Of a DNA stretch of 64,000 nt, positions 1 to 8,821 are shown piece after piece; position 1 is the first letter of the stretch, and each line of letters opens with the position of its first letter. This DNA is from Neorhizobium galegae (GTDB lineage: Bacteria > Pseudomonadota > Alphaproteobacteria > Rhizobiales > Rhizobiaceae). The stretch spans positions 372,001 to 436,000 of the forward strand of contig NZ_JAGIPG010000003.1 of the NCBI RefSeq assembly GCF_017877055.1. Direction: 5' to 3'. The notes beneath the pieces are model-generated. The model had not been told where the DNA came from and did not search any database. It saw only the letters and a program-made list of their open reading frames with translations. The position numbers were made by a program, and so were the translations under genes.

Positions 1-1
1 A

Positions 2-592
2 CTCAACGAGGCCTTTCGCTGGGACAAGGCCGATCAGCAGGCCGCGCCGGGCCTGGCGGGCGTGCTGTCGGAGGATGAAAACTGGGAGCGGATCGACTAT
101 TTTCTCGAACGCGTCGTGCCTGTCGCGGAGAGCAACAGGGTGCGGCTTGCCTGCCATCCGCACGACCCTTACACCCCGCCCGGATACAGGGGCGTTACCC
201 GGGTGCTCGGCACCGTCGAGGGCCTGAAGAAGTTCGTGCTCATGCGCGAAAACCCCTATCACGGTCTCAATTTTTGCCAGGGTTCGATCGGCGAAATGTT
301 GGAGAATCCCGGCCAAGAAATCGACGATGTCATCCGCTGGTTCGGGACGCGCGATAAAATCTTCAACGTCCACTTCCGTAATATCGCGGGCGGAAAGCTC
401 TCCTTCATGGAGACTTTTCCGGACGAGGGCGATATGGACATGGTTCGCTCCCTCAAGATTTATATGGAAGTCGGCTATCGCTATATGATCATGCCGGATC
501 ACGTTCCCAGGATAAGCGGCCGCGATCCCACGGGCGTAGCCTTTGCTTTTTGCTACGGCTATATCGCGGCCTTGCTCGAAGCAATCAAATAG
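2..592 (+). CDS. uxuA: Mannonate dehydratase, C-terminal part (5' end outside window)
   Basis: The reading frame is open from base 2, so the gene begins left of the window; about 196 residues remain. The protein resembles the C-terminal half of UxuA, a TIM-barrel enzyme that dehydrates D-mannonate to 2-keto-3-deoxygluconate in hexuronate breakdown. Visible family features are a CHPHDPY segment, GLNFCQGS, the VHFRN strand and a late MPDHVPR metal-site-like motif, ending in the usual YIAALLEAI helix. It would fit with pectin or uronate use, which the operon at the right edge also suggests. The family is clear; the exact substrate is inferred. Confidence 0.85.
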   Translation, partial: LNEAFRWDKADQQAAPGLAGVLSEDENWERIDYFLERVVPVAESNRVRLACHPHDPYTPPGYRGVTRVLGTVEGLKKFVLMRENPYHGLNFCQGSIGEMLENPGQEIDDVIRWFGTRDKIFNVHFRNIAGGKLSFMETFPDEGDMDMVRSLKIYMEVGYRYMIMPDHVPRISGRDPTGVAFAFCYGYIAALLEAIK

Positions 593-1554
593 TGGCTAGG
601 GTCGCCATTCATGGCATTGGCAGCGCCATTGATCGAAGTTGTCGAGTTCGAGGGCTTTGATCCCGAACCATTCCCTTGGGATGCCCCGACGACCCGCTGA
701 TCATCCAATCGGCGGGTCGTCGGCAAGTGACATGGGCGCTTGAAATCGATAGCCACGTCGCCGATTGCCGACGGCGACTGCATGCTATGGGGATGATAGA
801 GTCCCGCGCGAAATTATGACCGACGCGAACCAGGTTCGCGTTTCCTGGGTCGGGCGCCCTTTTCGTTTTCGTTCGCATGGTCGCCCATCGCAGTGTCACC
901 GCTAACGGCCAGTCAACCATGCAAATCGAGGACGACCCCCAAGTACCGGGGCCGGAGCGTTCAAGCGCTCTGCCTAGAAATAATCTGGCGGTGGAGTTTT
1001 TTTGTTGCGAGACGAATCAACTTAAGATAAACATCTCCGCACAAGGAAATCTCGCATAGGTAGCGGTTCTATGCTCTGCGCGAGGAAGATATCTGGTCTT
1101 CCTAAGACGGCAGATGATAGGTTCTGATGATTACTGGTCGTCGGCGCGACACGGATCCAGCTGGCGGTGCCTCTGATAAAATATTGAGTTCGGTAACACG
1201 GTCTTTTGTACCCAGAATAAGCTTTCCTGAGGTCGCACCCCTTAAACATTAACTTCAAGATTTAGAAGACGATCGGGTTTTCTTGTCTCGCTGGCAATTT
1301 GTGCTCGGCCACTTCGTGGCGCCGGAGATCGCGTTCACATGACTGAAGCAGGATTCACGCTCAATCTCCGAGTGTGAAATTTGAGATGGTCAAGAATATT
1401 TCACGGTGAAGGTTCTTTCGCTCCGCAGGATGTTGAGTCCCGGGGAGGGGCGGGCTGAGTTGTATCTCCGATCCCAATTTGGCGGAAGCATCTCCATCGA
1501 GTGGCAACAGAGTATTTCTTGCTGATCTGATCACAACTGATTTTGGAGCCAGCT
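593..1554. other. Long intergenic region
   Basis: There is no convincing gene in about 960 bases. A 29-codon frame at 611-700 ends inside a strong inverted repeat (686-723). The rest has scattered stops in all frames and somewhat lower GC than its neighbours. A purine-rich GGAG at 1545-1548 belongs to the next gene. The region probably holds the terminator of uxuA and the promoter of the next operon, but no clear -35/-10 pair could be picked. Confidence 0.6.
686..723. repeat. Perfect 12-bp inverted repeat (hairpin)
   Basis: CCGACGACCCGC at 686-697 pairs perfectly with GCGGGTCGTCGG at 712-723 across a 14-base loop. It lies about 95 bases after the stop of the mannonate dehydratase gene. No T-run follows, so it is either a T-poor terminator or an mRNA-stabilising stem. 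Confidence 0.6.
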
Positions 1555-3009
1555 ATGATAAGCACGAACCCGGCCGGATTAGGTCCGGCGGTGGGCGCCA
1601 GTACGCCTGCAAGAACTCCAGCGCCTGCTTTCGCTCAGACCGATTTGGTGGCCCTGTCACGTTACTTCCTGCTGCTGCTGATGCGGAACGTAACGAGTAG
1701 CGGCTATGTCATAGAAGATCCTGTAAGCCCCGGTGTCTTTTCCAATCCGGGCTGCGTCATTGCCGCACCGTCCTATCCCGCGAATACACCAGGCGTGGAT
1801 CAGGACTACGTGTTCAACTGGGTTCGGGATAGCGCAATTACCGCTATAGAGATTGCGTCAGCGGATCTGCCGCCTGTTAAAGGGGGAGGCGTGCCAGCTC
1901 TCGTCGACTACGTGAACTTCGCCGCTCTCTGTCAGACCGGCGCCAAGAACTCGTCCACGGTGACGCTCGGCCATGCCTGCTTCACGGTTGCCGGCGATAT
2001 TCGCCCATGGTCCGAACAGAATGACGGCCCGGCCATCCAGTCGATCGCGCTTCTGATTGCCTTCGACCAGCTTGACGGTAATACGCAGAGCCTCGCCAAG
2101 CAGCTGATTGAAACCAATCTGTCATATCTCCTGCAGGTCTATCAGAACAAGACTGCCAATCTGTGGGAGGAGTATGTCGGGTACTCCTTCTTTGCGAGAG
2201 CCGTGCAACTGCGATTTTTCCAGGAAATTTCCAAGAATTTGATCGGCGTTGCAGTTCCTGCAGCAGTCGCTGATGCGATTGCCTGGTTGAAAAGTCAGCT
2301 TGCGGCCCACTGGAACGGGCAACTCTATGTGAGCGTCCTCGATGCCGCCACGCAACCTGGCTATGATGCGAATATCGATATCATATCCTCTGTTTGCTAT
2401 GGCGCAATTGAGCCAACGGATACGAAAGTCCTGGCGACGGCTGCTATCCTGAGACGCCAATGGGCCGACCCGTCGGTTTCCACCTTCTATCCAATTAACG
2501 GCGCTGATGCCGGTAAAGGTATTGGTCCACTATTCGGACGTTACCCCGGAGATCATTATGACGGGGATGTCGCTCAGCCAGTCATCGGCGGGCATCCCTG
2601 GGCTCTGTGCACGGCCAACTTTGCGGAGTTTCAATACCGGCTCGCCAATGCCATCGAGGCGGGCGGCACCATCCCGCTTGACGACCTTTCGAAGCCCTTC
2701 TTCGACGGACTCTCCATCAGTGTTTCCAGTACTCCAGCGAATGCAGTTGCCGCACTACGCGCCTCCTCCGAAGCCATGCTGCGTGCCGTCGTCTATCACA
2801 GCGATCATTACGAGCTGAGCGAGCAGTTCGATGGAAGCACGGGTTACGAGAAAAGCGTGCGTAACCTGACGTGGAGCTATGCTTCCTTCTTGTCTGCGGT
2901 CAGAGCCGGCTCCGCCGTCGCCCGGAAGACGGTGAGCAGTGGAAGCAGCAAAGCCAAAGGCAAGAATCCTCAGAACCTTGCGGGTGCAGCATTAGCCACG
3001 GCCACTTGA
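1555..3009 (+). CDS. Glycoside hydrolase family 15 glucoamylase-like protein
   Basis: This 484-residue protein has the (alpha/alpha)6 barrel signatures of GH15, which releases glucose from non-reducing ends of alpha-glucans or alpha-glucosides. YVFNWVRDSA lies near residues 88-97. LWEEYVGYSFF carries the expected general acid (E205/E206), and LSEQFDGSTGYEKS carries the expected base (E423), followed by the LTWSYASFL helix. These motifs look more like fungal glucoamylases than typical bacterial GH15. No obvious Sec signal peptide is present; the N-terminus is rich in Ala, Pro and Thr. The ATG at 1555 is chosen because GGAG lies 6 bases upstream. It heads the plus-strand block running to 11335. 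Confidence 0.85.
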   Translation: MISTNPAGLGPAVGASTPARTPAPAFAQTDLVALSRYFLLLLMRNVTSSGYVIEDPVSPGVFSNPGCVIAAPSYPANTPGVDQDYVFNWVRDSAITAIEIASADLPPVKGGGVPALVDYVNFAALCQTGAKNSSTVTLGHACFTVAGDIRPWSEQNDGPAIQSIALLIAFDQLDGNTQSLAKQLIETNLSYLLQVYQNKTANLWEEYVGYSFFARAVQLRFFQEISKNLIGVAVPAAVADAIAWLKSQLAAHWNGQLYVSVLDAATQPGYDANIDIISSVCYGAIEPTDTKVLATAAILRRQWADPSVSTFYPINGADAGKGIGPLFGRYPGDHYDGDVAQPVIGGHPWALCTANFAEFQYRLANAIEAGGTIPLDDLSKPFFDGLSISVSSTPANAVAALRASSEAMLRAVVYHSDHYELSEQFDGSTGYEKSVRNLTWSYASFLSAVRAGSAVARKTVSSGSSKAKGKNPQNLAGAALATAT

Positions 3010-3045
3010 GGGCGCCTACGCTTCTTCGAGATATGGAGGACTGAA

Positions 3046-4917
3046 GTGCTTTTTCCATCTGAATCGGCGCTGAGAGCTGACCCCCAGGCTGTCGCCGGGT
3101 CTAGCGACTACGATATCGTGATCGTCGGCTCCGGTATATCCGGCGCAATCATCGCCAAGCAGGCCGCAGAAGCGGGCAAGCGTGTGCTGGTCCTGGAGGC
3201 GGGAACTGGTGTCAACCGCAGTCTCGTCGGTTACGACGATCTCCTGACGACGTTCTACTCCGCCGCGACCAAGGATAACCAATCGCCATTCCCCGTGAAT
3301 GCGAATGCGGCCATGCCTCGCAGTCCGCAGCTCCGAAAGCTGCAGGCGGGAGAGACCGACAGTTCGACCTATATCGTTCAATCCGGCCCTTATGTGAGCG
3401 ACACTACATATACCCGCATTTTCGGCGGAACGACCATGCACTGGGAGGCAAAGACCCCCCGCATGCTTCGTTCCGATTTCAAGTCCCGCACCAATTTTGG
3501 GCAGGGGCTGGACTGGCCACTGAGCTTCGAAGAGATCGAGGAGGATTATCGCCTGGCCGAGCAGGAGATCGGCGTCTCGGCCGATGTCGAGGACCAGAGC
3601 TACCTGGGACAGACCTTCCCCGACGACTATGTCTTTCCCATGCGCGGCCTTCCGCTGTCTTATCTGGACCAGCAGGTCAACAACGGTATCGATGGCACAA
3701 GCGTTGATCTTTACGGTCAAATTTATCCGCTCAAGGTCAGGCCTTATCCGCAAGCCCGCAATGGCATCCCCAATCCGGCCTATGACGGCGGAAGGGGCTA
3801 CAGGCCGATCGGCGCGGTCGATACGCACCAGGTGGAAGAGGGAGGCCGCTGCCAGGGCAACACAAATTGCGTGCCGCTTTGTCCCGTCCAGGCCCGTTAC
3901 CACTCCGGCAAAACGCTTGCCAAGGCTTTCCGGATCAGGGGTAAGAGCGGCCAGTCGCTGGTCGAACTGCTGCCGCAGGCCGTCGCATCCAAGGTGGTCA
4001 TCGATCCCGACAGCGGGAAAGTTGTTGCTCTGGAGGTGAAGGTCTATAACGACTCTGCCTCTCCGGCGCATGAGACGATCACGGTGAAGGGCAAGGTCTT
4101 CGTGCTTGCGGCCGGTGCTATCGAAACGGCGCGCCTCATGCTCTCATCCGGCCTGCGCAGCACCAGCGGCCTTGTCGGACGCAATCTCATGGACCATGCC
4201 TATCTCTTGAACTGGGCACTGATGCCGCAGATTTGCGGCACGATGCGCGGCACCAGCTCAACGGGCGGCATTGTGGATTTGAGGGATGGTCCTTTCCGCG
4301 AAAAGCAGGCAGCGTTCGCCATCGATATCCACAATGACGGCTGGGGCTGGGCAACGGGGGCGCCGACCTCCGATCTTCTCGAATTGGTGGACGACCGGAA
4401 CCTGTATGGCGCGGATCTGCGGCGAGGCTTGATCGACCGCATCTCGCGGCAGCTGCTGCTGGCGGTCATGCTGGAGGTGTTGCCCGTCGAAAGCAATCGC
4501 ATCACGGTGGATCCGCAATTCACGGACGCGTTAGGCAACATGCGGCCCATCCTGTCCTTCACCGTGCCGGAATACACGATGAGGGGTGCTGCCTATGCCC
4601 GCCAGTTTTCCCGGACCGTTTTTGCACGTCTCGGCGCTCAGGATCATACCAGCTATGCCCCCAGCGACTTCGGCTACGTGGCCTACGAGGGGCAAGGCTA
4701 TGCGATCCGTGGGGGCAATCACCTCGCCGGCACACATATCATGGGAACGACAAAAACCAACTCGGTCGTGGACAGAAACCAGCGCAGTTGGGACCATGAA
4801 AACCTCTATCTCGTGGGCGGCGGCAGCATGCCGACGATCGGCACGGCCAACGTCACATTGACGTTGGCGGCCATGTGCTTCCGCAGCGGCCGGGACATCC
4901 TGAAGTATCTGCATTGA
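3046..4917 (+). CDS. GMC-family FAD oxidoreductase, dehydrogenase large subunit
   Basis: The protein has 623 residues. An N-terminal FAD-binding fold carries IVGSGISGAIIAKQ and ends in VLVLEAG. The C-terminus has the GMC substrate site HLAGTHIMGT followed by GTANVTLT, giving the usual His/Asn pair. Cysteines 269, 275 and 279 (RCQGNTNCVPLCP) resemble the cluster that binds a 3Fe-4S centre in heteromeric FAD-dependent sugar dehydrogenases. That fits the small-subunit gene at 6113, although a ferritin-like gene separates the two. The start is a GTG with GGAGGA 5 bases upstream. It probably oxidises a sugar or glycoside hydroxyl, possibly C3 of a glucoside. No Tat signal is visible on this subunit. 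Confidence 0.85.
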   Translation: MLFPSESALRADPQAVAGSSDYDIVIVGSGISGAIIAKQAAEAGKRVLVLEAGTGVNRSLVGYDDLLTTFYSAATKDNQSPFPVNANAAMPRSPQLRKLQAGETDSSTYIVQSGPYVSDTTYTRIFGGTTMHWEAKTPRMLRSDFKSRTNFGQGLDWPLSFEEIEEDYRLAEQEIGVSADVEDQSYLGQTFPDDYVFPMRGLPLSYLDQQVNNGIDGTSVDLYGQIYPLKVRPYPQARNGIPNPAYDGGRGYRPIGAVDTHQVEEGGRCQGNTNCVPLCPVQARYHSGKTLAKAFRIRGKSGQSLVELLPQAVASKVVIDPDSGKVVALEVKVYNDSASPAHETITVKGKVFVLAAGAIETARLMLSSGLRSTSGLVGRNLMDHAYLLNWALMPQICGTMRGTSSTGGIVDLRDGPFREKQAAFAIDIHNDGWGWATGAPTSDLLELVDDRNLYGADLRRGLIDRISRQLLLAVMLEVLPVESNRITVDPQFTDALGNMRPILSFTVPEYTMRGAAYARQFSRTVFARLGAQDHTSYAPSDFGYVAYEGQGYAIRGGNHLAGTHIMGTTKTNSVVDRNQRSWDHENLYLVGGGSMPTIGTANVTLTLAAMCFRSGRDILKYLH

Positions 4918-4991
4918 GAAAAACGGCCGCAGATGCGCGGCCACACCGGCACGGTCCCTTGTACCCAAGTTACATTCAACGGAGCTTGAGC

Positions 4992-6116
4992 ATGCATACG
5001 CACAGCAGCATTAGGACGCTTGACGAGCTGCAAGAGATTCTCCATGGAGCGATGCAGCTCGAACACGCAACAATCCCGCCCTATCTGACTGCGCTCTATT
5101 CGATCATACCCGGCGTCAATCAGGACGCGGCACAGGTTCTGCGTGTGATCGTCGTGGAAGAGATGCTGCATCTCACCATCGCAGCCAATGTTCTGAATGC
5201 CGTTGGTGGCACGCCGGACCTCACACGGCCGGATTTCGTTGCCAGCTATCCCGCTTACCTGCCGGATGGTGAAACGGATTTCGAGGTCGGCATCCAGGCG
5301 TTCGGCCGGGAGGCGTTGACGACCTTCCTGAAAATCGAGCGGCCTGCCACGCGTCCTGAACGCCTGAAAGCCGGCAACCCGCTGCTTCACCGCAAAATTC
5401 CCCCGCATAAAACCATGCTTGGCAGCCATCCGAGCAACAAGGAACTGCATTTCTACAGTATCGGCGAGTTCTACGCGGCCATCGTGGACGGTATCAGAGA
5501 GCTGGAGGGGAGGGCGCAGCGGGAAGGCCAGACCATTTTCACGGGGGATAGATCGCGCCAGGTCACGTCGGAATACTATTATTCCGGCGGCGGCGAATTG
5601 TTTCCCGTTGTCGACCTGAAAAGCGCGATCGACGCCCTCGAACTCATCATCGAACAGGGTGAAGGCGACGGTGGTGGCATTTACGACGATGATGAGCACG
5701 AACTCGCCCACTACTATCGTTTCGACGAGCTCGTCAAAGGCCGGTATTACCTAAAGGGCGACAAGCCCGGCCACCCGACCGGCCCGCAATTGCAGGTTGA
5801 TTGGGACGGCGCCTATCCCATCAAGCCTAACCTGAAAGTGGCGGAGATTTCCGACGGCTCGGAATTGCGCGAGGCGACCATCGCATTCAACCACCGCTAC
5901 GGAGAATTCCTGAAGCTTCTGACGCTCGCCTATAACGGGCAGCCGAGCCTGCTGCTCGAGGCCGTGCCTATTATGTTTGAGTTCCGCAACATGATGCTCG
6001 AGCTCATCCGTAATCCGTTGCCGGGCCACCCCGGCCTGAACGGCAGCCCTACCTACGAGATCGGGAGAGATGCTGCCGGTCCATGCGTCGCATGCCAGGC
6101 GGGGGCTGTCGCATGA
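4992..6116 (+). CDS. Ferritin-like di-iron protein (VioB/RebD-related domain)
   Basis: The 374-residue protein has a four-helix di-iron pattern. E24 (QLEHATIPPYL) and E57-x-x-H60 (EEMLH) form the first half; E221 and E237-x-x-H240 (EHELAH) form the second. The N-terminal sequence matches the ferritin-like domain found in VioB- and RebD-type iminophenylpyruvate dimer synthases and in many uncharacterised proteins. Its role here is unknown; an oxidative or oxygen-scavenging partner of the flavoprotein is possible. The ATG at 4992 has GGAG at 4981-4984. The stop overlaps the start of the next gene (ATGA), so the two are probably translationally coupled. Confidence 0.75.
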   Translation: MHTHSSIRTLDELQEILHGAMQLEHATIPPYLTALYSIIPGVNQDAAQVLRVIVVEEMLHLTIAANVLNAVGGTPDLTRPDFVASYPAYLPDGETDFEVGIQAFGREALTTFLKIERPATRPERLKAGNPLLHRKIPPHKTMLGSHPSNKELHFYSIGEFYAAIVDGIRELEGRAQREGQTIFTGDRSRQVTSEYYYSGGGELFPVVDLKSAIDALELIIEQGEGDGGGIYDDDEHELAHYYRFDELVKGRYYLKGDKPGHPTGPQLQVDWDGAYPIKPNLKVAEISDGSELREATIAFNHRYGEFLKLLTLAYNGQPSLLLEAVPIMFEFRNMMLELIRNPLPGHPGLNGSPTYEIGRDAAGPCVACQAGAVA

Positions 6117-6640
6117 GCAACCGTGTCGAGGCATTTCTTGGCCTCTCGGCCGAATTGACCGCCTTTTCCCGTTTCGATCTTCTCGGGACAGGCCTTGCAG
6201 AACGCTATCTCGGCACGCTCGATACGGTTGTCGGCGGCGAAATAACCGACATGCTGCTGGCCGCCTTCGTCGCTCTGCCCCCGCCCGAAGACGGCACGCG
6301 TGCCCAAGCGCTGCGTGCGACCATCTTGGGAAGCGAATTGCTGGGCGATGTGGCGCGAGCGCTGATCAAACTCTGGTATTCCGGCACCTGGTTCGAACTG
6401 CCCTACGCCTGGACGCAACGCTTTGGGCCCAAGTCGGCGGACGCGACCTTCGTGGTTTCTCCCGACGCCTATATCGAAGGGTTGCTCTGGAAGGCGATCG
6501 GCGCCCACCCTGCCGGTGCCAAGGCGCCGGGCTACGGCTCATGGGCCTATCCTCCGAAAATTCCGACCTTTCCCGGTTCCCCGACATCAAAGCCCGATGC
6601 CGTTTCCGTTCACCCTCAAAATGCTGGGATCATGTCATGA
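6113..6640 (+). CDS. FAD-dependent sugar dehydrogenase small subunit (SLDH family)
   Basis: The 175-residue protein resembles the small subunit of FAD-dependent sorbitol, fructose or glucose dehydrogenases. Visible family features are an N-terminal FSRFDLLGTGLAERYLG helix, the LIKLWYSGTW segment and the C-terminal GAHPAGAKAPGYGSWAYPP. Such subunits often act as chaperone or Tat-export partners of GMC catalytic subunits, but no twin-arginine signal is evident here. The gene overlaps both neighbours by four bases (ATGA). The partner is most likely the GMC protein at 3046-4917. Electron acceptors such as a cytochrome c subunit are not encoded nearby. Confidence 0.8.
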   Translation: MSNRVEAFLGLSAELTAFSRFDLLGTGLAERYLGTLDTVVGGEITDMLLAAFVALPPPEDGTRAQALRATILGSELLGDVARALIKLWYSGTWFELPYAWTQRFGPKSADATFVVSPDAYIEGLLWKAIGAHPAGAKAPGYGSWAYPPKIPTFPGSPTSKPDAVSVHPQNAGIMS

Positions 6641-7575
6641 CAACAAATCTGCATCGCCTGACGCCCGACAAGGTCTGGCTGGGCGTCATCCCCACGCTCT
6701 GGTGGAATGACGATTTCATCAACATCGATATCGGTATCCCTTACGAACAGGCTTTGAGCGAAATGGCGCTGGCCGGTTATGTCGGATGTGGAGTCGGACA
6801 CAAATATCCGACTGATCCAGATGTCTTGCGGCCTGCACTCGAACTGAGGGGGCTCCGGATTTCCGAACCATGGGTCAGCACCTATTTCACCATCAAGTCG
6901 ATGAAGCAGCACACGCTGAGCAATGTCGACAATCAACTCGACTTTCTGGAAACCATGGAATGCGACAGTGACGATCCGCGAAGGGCCGACCTGGTCGTTT
7001 CGGAGTTCGGCGGAGCGGTCAACCCGCTTCCCGTCGCACTGTTTCCCAATTGTCCCGACTTCTCCGAGGATCAGTGGAAACGATTGATCGAAGGCCTGCA
7101 CGAGGCGGGGGAGAAGGCGAAGGCCCGTAATCGCCGGCTCTGCTATCATCCGCACCTGGGAACCGGGGTGATGAAAACGGAAGCGATCCACCGGCTCATG
7201 GATGAGACGGATCCCGGCGTGGTCAACATGCTTCTGGATACCGCGCATCAGGCCGCGGCCGGCGTCGATCCGCTGGCGCTTGCCCGTACCTATGCTCACC
7301 GCATCAAGCATGTTCACCTGAAAGACATGCGCGCAGATGTCGTTGCGGAAATCCACGCGAAGGGGCTGTCCTTCGAGCAGGGGATAGAGGCGGGCATATT
7401 CACCGTGCCCGGTGATGGTTCGATCCGCACCTTTCCGGAGATCCTCGGGGCGTTGGCTGCGGCAGACTTCGCCGGCTGGATCTGTGTCGAGGCCGAGCAG
7501 GACCCGGCAAAGGCCAATCCGCTGCAATACGCGAAAATGGGGCGGGCGTATTTGCGCGAGCTACTCGGCTGGTGA
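6637..7575 (+). CDS. Sugar phosphate isomerase/epimerase-like TIM barrel (IolE-like)
   Basis: This 312-residue protein belongs to the xylose-isomerase-like TIM-barrel superfamily and resembles myo-inosose dehydratase (IolE). The expected metal-site segments are present: CYHPHLGTGVM, LLDTAHQAAAGVD, HIKHVHLKDM and ICVEAEQDP near the end. It starts at an ATG overlapping the preceding stop. In glycoside 3-dehydrogenase pathways, barrels of this superfamily cleave 3-keto-glycosides by elimination. A similar role here is inferred from the neighbouring GMC dehydrogenase and is not shown by the sequence. Confidence 0.75.
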   Translation: MTTNLHRLTPDKVWLGVIPTLWWNDDFINIDIGIPYEQALSEMALAGYVGCGVGHKYPTDPDVLRPALELRGLRISEPWVSTYFTIKSMKQHTLSNVDNQLDFLETMECDSDDPRRADLVVSEFGGAVNPLPVALFPNCPDFSEDQWKRLIEGLHEAGEKAKARNRRLCYHPHLGTGVMKTEAIHRLMDETDPGVVNMLLDTAHQAAAGVDPLALARTYAHRIKHVHLKDMRADVVAEIHAKGLSFEQGIEAGIFTVPGDGSIRTFPEILGALAAADFAGWICVEAEQDPAKANPLQYAKMGRAYLRELLGW

Positions 7576-7710
7576 TCCCGGCGACGGCAATTTCCCGCAG
7601 CAGGAGCTTCGCATCAAGATCACAGATGGTGAGACAGCCGTGCTCATCCAAAAATTCGGTCACGAAGATCAACCGGACTTCAAAACCTAGAGACAGCTGG
7701 AGCGATGACG

Positions 7711-8733
7711 ATGGAAAAGCCATTCAAGCGAGACATATATTTCAGCTTCTTCATGTTTACGGCGGACCTGAGGCCGAATGACGAGGCCTATACACGGATA
7801 CTTATCCGGCATCTGCAGGCTCTCGCCGAGATGGGCTATACCGGTTTCGATCTTCACATCGCCACCGGGCCGGCCGGGGTTGATCATCGTACCGAGGTCG
7901 ACGACTATGTCCGTCTGAAGAGGGCATTCGATCACGCGGGCTTCAGGGATACGAGATTCACGACCAACGTCGGCACCACGCGGACGTTCGATCCCACATC
8001 GCCTTACGAGGAGCAGCGCAGGCAGGCTCTGGCCTATCTCAAGTCACGCGTCGACATTACCTTGGTGCTCGGCGGAGAGGATACGATCATGTCGGGTCCT
8101 TTCCTCTATCCCTATGGCGTGTTTCCGCTGACCGATTCAGGTGACCAGATCTGGAGCGATGCGCTCCAGGACTGGCTGAAGCCGCGTTACGCGGCGGCCA
8201 GCTCCCCCTTCAAGGAACTGGCGGAATATGCGCGCGAAAAGAAAGTGAAACTCGCCATCGAACCGGTCAAGAACTGGGAAACGCCGGGCACGACCATGGT
8301 CTCGGACGCACTCGATTTCCTGGACACCTATGACATTCCCATGTGCGGCGTGACCATCGACACGGCGCAAGTCGTGATGGAAAGCCAGGGCCCGGCGATC
8401 TTCAAGGACAATATTGCCCGGGCCGTACGCAAGAGCCAGCTCAACTACATCCATATTTCGGCACCGGACCGCGGCGCGGTGACCGATAGCTGGATTCCCT
8501 GGGACATCATGCTGGGCGAGATCGAGCCTGTTTATACCGGCCCCTATCTGGTGGAAGTCTTCAACGCCATCCCACCCTTCGACAGCTCGATGAGGATGAC
8601 ACGCAGACGTTTCTGGCGGCCCGGCGAAGACGAGGCGGAGACGGGACGCGACAGCGCATACGATGTCGCTCGTAGCGGGCTGAAGACATTGGAAGACAAG
8701 CTCGCGGCTTTTGGCCGGTCGCCCAGCAGGTGA
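7711..8733 (+). CDS. Second sugar phosphate isomerase/epimerase-like TIM barrel
   Basis: The 340-residue protein is another xylose-isomerase-like TIM barrel, clearly different from the one at 6637. Candidate metal ligands lie in LAIEPVKNWETPG, GVTIDTAQVVME, YIHISAPDRG and YLVEVFNAIPPF, the usual Glu-Asp-His-Glu order. The ATG at 7711 is favoured because GGAG (7699-7702) is 8 bases away; an in-frame ATG at 7705 is also possible. Two such barrels in one operon suggest sequential or heteromeric isomerase/lyase steps. The substrate is unknown. Confidence 0.75.
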   Translation: MEKPFKRDIYFSFFMFTADLRPNDEAYTRILIRHLQALAEMGYTGFDLHIATGPAGVDHRTEVDDYVRLKRAFDHAGFRDTRFTTNVGTTRTFDPTSPYEEQRRQALAYLKSRVDITLVLGGEDTIMSGPFLYPYGVFPLTDSGDQIWSDALQDWLKPRYAAASSPFKELAEYAREKKVKLAIEPVKNWETPGTTMVSDALDFLDTYDIPMCGVTIDTAQVVMESQGPAIFKDNIARAVRKSQLNYIHISAPDRGAVTDSWIPWDIMLGEIEPVYTGPYLVEVFNAIPPFDSSMRMTRRRFWRPGEDEAETGRDSAYDVARSGLKTLEDKLAAFGRSPSR

Positions 8734-8821
8734 TGGCGAGTGGCCGGCCTGTCGGAGCCTGTCCGGGCTGCCAGGTCGATCTGATCCCGCATCCAATGAT
8801 TTTCGAGAGAGGAAGGCTTCG

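Noticed and set aside
3016..4071. A 351-codon minus-strand frame
   Set aside because: It is antisense to the GMC gene, which has complete motifs; the minus frame shows none.
7576..7710. Small frames between the two TIM-barrel genes
   Set aside because: They overlap the end of the first barrel gene or the start of the second and have no protein-like features.
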